Part shown: piece by piece, positions 43,099-43,417 of the stretch
How positions within the stretch are numbered: the stretch's first letter is position 1
Layout of the letters: every line of letters begins with the position of its first letter
Source: Leptofilum sp050292445
Lineage (GTDB): Bacteria > Chloroflexota > Anaerolineae > Promineifilales > Promineifilaceae
Direction of reading: 5' to 3'
Length of the DNA stretch: 43,417 nucleotides
NCBI GenBank assembly: GCA_050292445.1
Contig: JBNKLQ010000008.1
Location: 1-43,417 of the forward strand
Made by a program: the position numbers and the translations under genes
Notes under the pieces: model-generated
What the model was told of the DNA's origin: nothing
Database searches by the model: none
The model's input: only the letters and a program-made list of their open reading frames with translations

Positions 43099-43160
43099 GG
43101 GACACAGATAGACACTGATTTTTGTCTCTTATCTGTGTAAACCAGTGTTCATCAGTGTCC
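43099..43160. repeat. Dispersed repeat with alternative hairpins (GACACAGAT/CACTGAT type)
   Basis: ACACAGATA (43102-43110) pairs with TATCTGTGT (43130-43138), while ACACTGAT (43112-43119) can pair with ATCAGTGT (43151-43158), and GGACAC with GTGTCC at the edges. The sequence belongs to the same style of intergenic CACAGAT/ATCAGTG repeats found in many bacteria. It lies between the globin and the P450 genes. Confidence 0.6.
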
Positions 43161-43208
43161 AATTCCCAAAATGATATGTAGCTAGTGTGGTCCTTATTTT
43201 TCAGAGGA

Positions 43209-43417
43209 GTGGGAACCATTACCACAAAGTACGATCTGTTTTCCCCGAACTTCAAAGCAAATCCATTCCCTACGTTTGCCCAAATGCGGCAGGATGATCC
43301 GATTTATGCCCATCGTTCCCCTGGTGGTGGCACGATTTGGTATCTGACGCGATTTGAAGACGTAACGGCCGTTCTCAAAGACAATGACCACTTCGTAAAA
43401 AATGTGCAGAATACCTT
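43209..43417 (+). CDS. Cytochrome P450, N-terminal fragment (cut by window edge)
   Basis: The open frame continues to the right edge and encodes about 69 residues that read TTKYDLFSPNFKANPFPTFA and, later, WYLTRFEDVTAVLKDNDHF. This is the typical N-terminus of soluble bacterial P450s (DLFxPxFxANPxPTxAxxR, then WxxTRxEDVxAVLKD). The heme-binding Cys lies beyond the window. The start is uncertain: GTG at 43209 is given, but AGGAG at 43205-43209 is positioned best for an ATT at 43218, where homologs would be expected to start with Met-Thr-Thr-Lys-Tyr. Substrate unknown. Confidence 0.85.
   Translation, partial: MGTITTKYDLFSPNFKANPFPTFAQMRQDDPIYAHRSPGGGTIWYLTRFEDVTAVLKDNDHFVKNVQNT

Overview
This window (about 52-53% GC by impression, not computed) looks like a chromosomal segment of a Chloroflexota bacterium, probably an Anaerolineae-type lineage. 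The placement is inference. It rests on large LAL/BTAD/cyclase-AAA-TPR regulators, CSLREA and FG-GAP surface proteins, two secreted proteins ending in a short '(Y/F)LP(L/I)' C-terminus, very large secreted proteases and dispersed intergenic repeats. No rRNA, tRNA, CRISPR array, transposase or phage gene was seen.

Layout. Positions 1-8930 are mostly housekeeping: a LAL-type regulator cut by the left edge (-), an M20 peptidase overlapping pcm (-), a compact MBL-hydrolase/TetR/DUF2568 operon (+) with a strong promoter covered by two tandem palindromes, uvrB (-) preceded by a LexA-type SOS box, an RlmK-like 23S rRNA methyltransferase (-) and a ROK sugar kinase (+). Positions 8931-20350 hold two large secreted S8 (subtilisin-like) proteases whose long 5' leaders share an architecture (-10, terminator-like hairpin, orphan Shine-Dalgarno). 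Between them lie a small lipoprotein, a DUF123 GIY-YIG protein and an M23 lipoprotein.

Positions 20354-31036 (all -) form an apparent extracellular electron-transfer locus. A 1061-residue secreted protein, a 12-heme cytochrome and a 27-heme cytochrome built from 37-residue di-heme repeats lie in one operon. They are accompanied by a BTAD regulator, a seven-repeat FG-GAP propeller protein and a PAS-BTAD regulator. The two regulator genes share GGTGAC/GTCA(C/T)C half-sites upstream, and the BTAD and FG-GAP genes share a second bipartite element.

Positions 31202-43417 (all +) carry a membrane-anchored MutS-like ATPase, a 1758-residue CSLREA/beta-helix/gingipain-like protein with 19 tandem PDAFS units, a soluble-adenylyl-cyclase-type cyclase-AAA-TPR protein, a group II truncated globin and the start of a cytochrome P450.

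The most striking genome-scale signal is the octamer ACGGCCGT, often extended to GAAACGGCCGTTTC. By eye I count about 67 copies, where roughly one would be expected by chance. All that I found lie inside genes, mostly read as Thr-Ala-Val. It behaves like a highly iterated palindrome, analogous to HIP1 of cyanobacteria.
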